Positions 63,969 through 64,000 of a stretch of DNA of 64,000 nucleotides are shown one piece after another (the first letter of the stretch is position 1; every line of letters begins with the position of its first letter). This stretch comes from an uncultured Lachnospiraceae bacterium (GTDB lineage: Bacteria > Bacillota > Clostridia > Lachnospirales > Lachnospiraceae): NCBI GenBank assembly GCA_910585895.1, contig CAJUHY010000002.1:40542-104541 (forward strand), written 5' to 3'. The notes beneath the pieces are model-generated. The model worked only from the letters and a program-made list of their open reading frames with translations, was not told where the DNA came from and made no database searches. A program made the translations under genes and the position numbers.

Positions 63969-64000
63969 TTACAAGGTAGCGGCACGCGCCGCTTCGCGTC
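63969..64000 (-). CDS. C-terminal end of a gene running off the window
   Basis: Reading leftward, an open frame enters from the edge and ends as REAARAATL then TAA (63969-63971), directly before a terminator. Too short to identify. Confidence 0.35.
   Translation of the reverse strand, partial: REAARAATL

Overview
The window reads as chromosome of a spore-forming, gut-type Clostridia member, most likely Lachnospiraceae. The evidence is a mid-G+C sequence with strong GGAGG ribosome sites; the sporulation and cell-cycle block rqcP-yabP-yabQ-divIC-spoIIE-tilS-hpt-ftsH; spoVG, veg, DUF3794/SPOCS and CotS-type genes; a glgC/glgD pair; DnaD/DnaI-type replication genes; and secreted xylan-degrading enzymes with Big_2 tails. 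No rRNA, tRNA, CRISPR array, prophage or transposase gene was seen. Most genes lie on the minus strand.

Region by region. 147-8192 (minus) is the conserved block hup, rqcP, yabP, yabQ, divIC, spoIIE, tilS, hpt, ftsH; a 268-bp imperfect palindrome sits between hup and rqcP. 8430-12338 (minus) is an A+T-rich accessory cassette: an OLD/RecF-like ATPase, an unrecognised 228-aa protein and an AIPR-family (abortive infection) protein whose reading frame is broken at a run of eight A. 12428-20182 (minus) carries a phosphoglucomutase, an Asn-rich PEGA lipoprotein, a CotS-type kinase-like protein, cca, a YqeY protein and a coiled-coil NlpC/P60 hydrolase. 20278-20754 is a palindromic, transposase-free element (MITE). 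20809-32066 holds a xylan-utilisation set (two GH43 enzymes and a GH10 xylanase), interleaved with a SPOCS/LysM gene and veg. 32193-33302 is dinB under an apparent LexA box. 33278-38938 (minus) is an ApbE/NusG_II/Gx-transporter trio resembling fmnB-eetA-eetB of flavin-based extracellular electron transfer, followed by a heterodimeric ABC exporter. 39130-49079 (minus) holds prsA, a second MITE copy, mfd, pth, uppP, spoVG, glgD and glgC. 49455-54592 (plus) holds murC, DnaD and DnaI-like genes behind two tandem pairs of DnaA boxes, and prs. 54653-59203 (minus) is a Bce-type antimicrobial-peptide module with its two-component system. The right end holds a DUF6465 protein, an HPr-like protein with Tyr at position 15 (Crh-like), a cation efflux protein, a purine permease and a GNAT protein.

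Most notable: two related MITEs with 8-bp target duplications, one splitting an intrinsic terminator and the other supplying the stop codon of mfd; the homopolymer-split AIPR gene in an ATPase cassette that may be an undescribed, possibly phase-variable defence system; the Crh-like HPr; the DnaA-box pairs; and the xylanase whose stop codon lies inside the -35 box of the veg promoter.

Functional themes are sporulation and envelope building, xylan degradation, glycogen synthesis, replication initiation and repair, peptide-antibiotic resistance, and probable phage defence. All names come from reading motifs and gene order by eye; no database search was possible.
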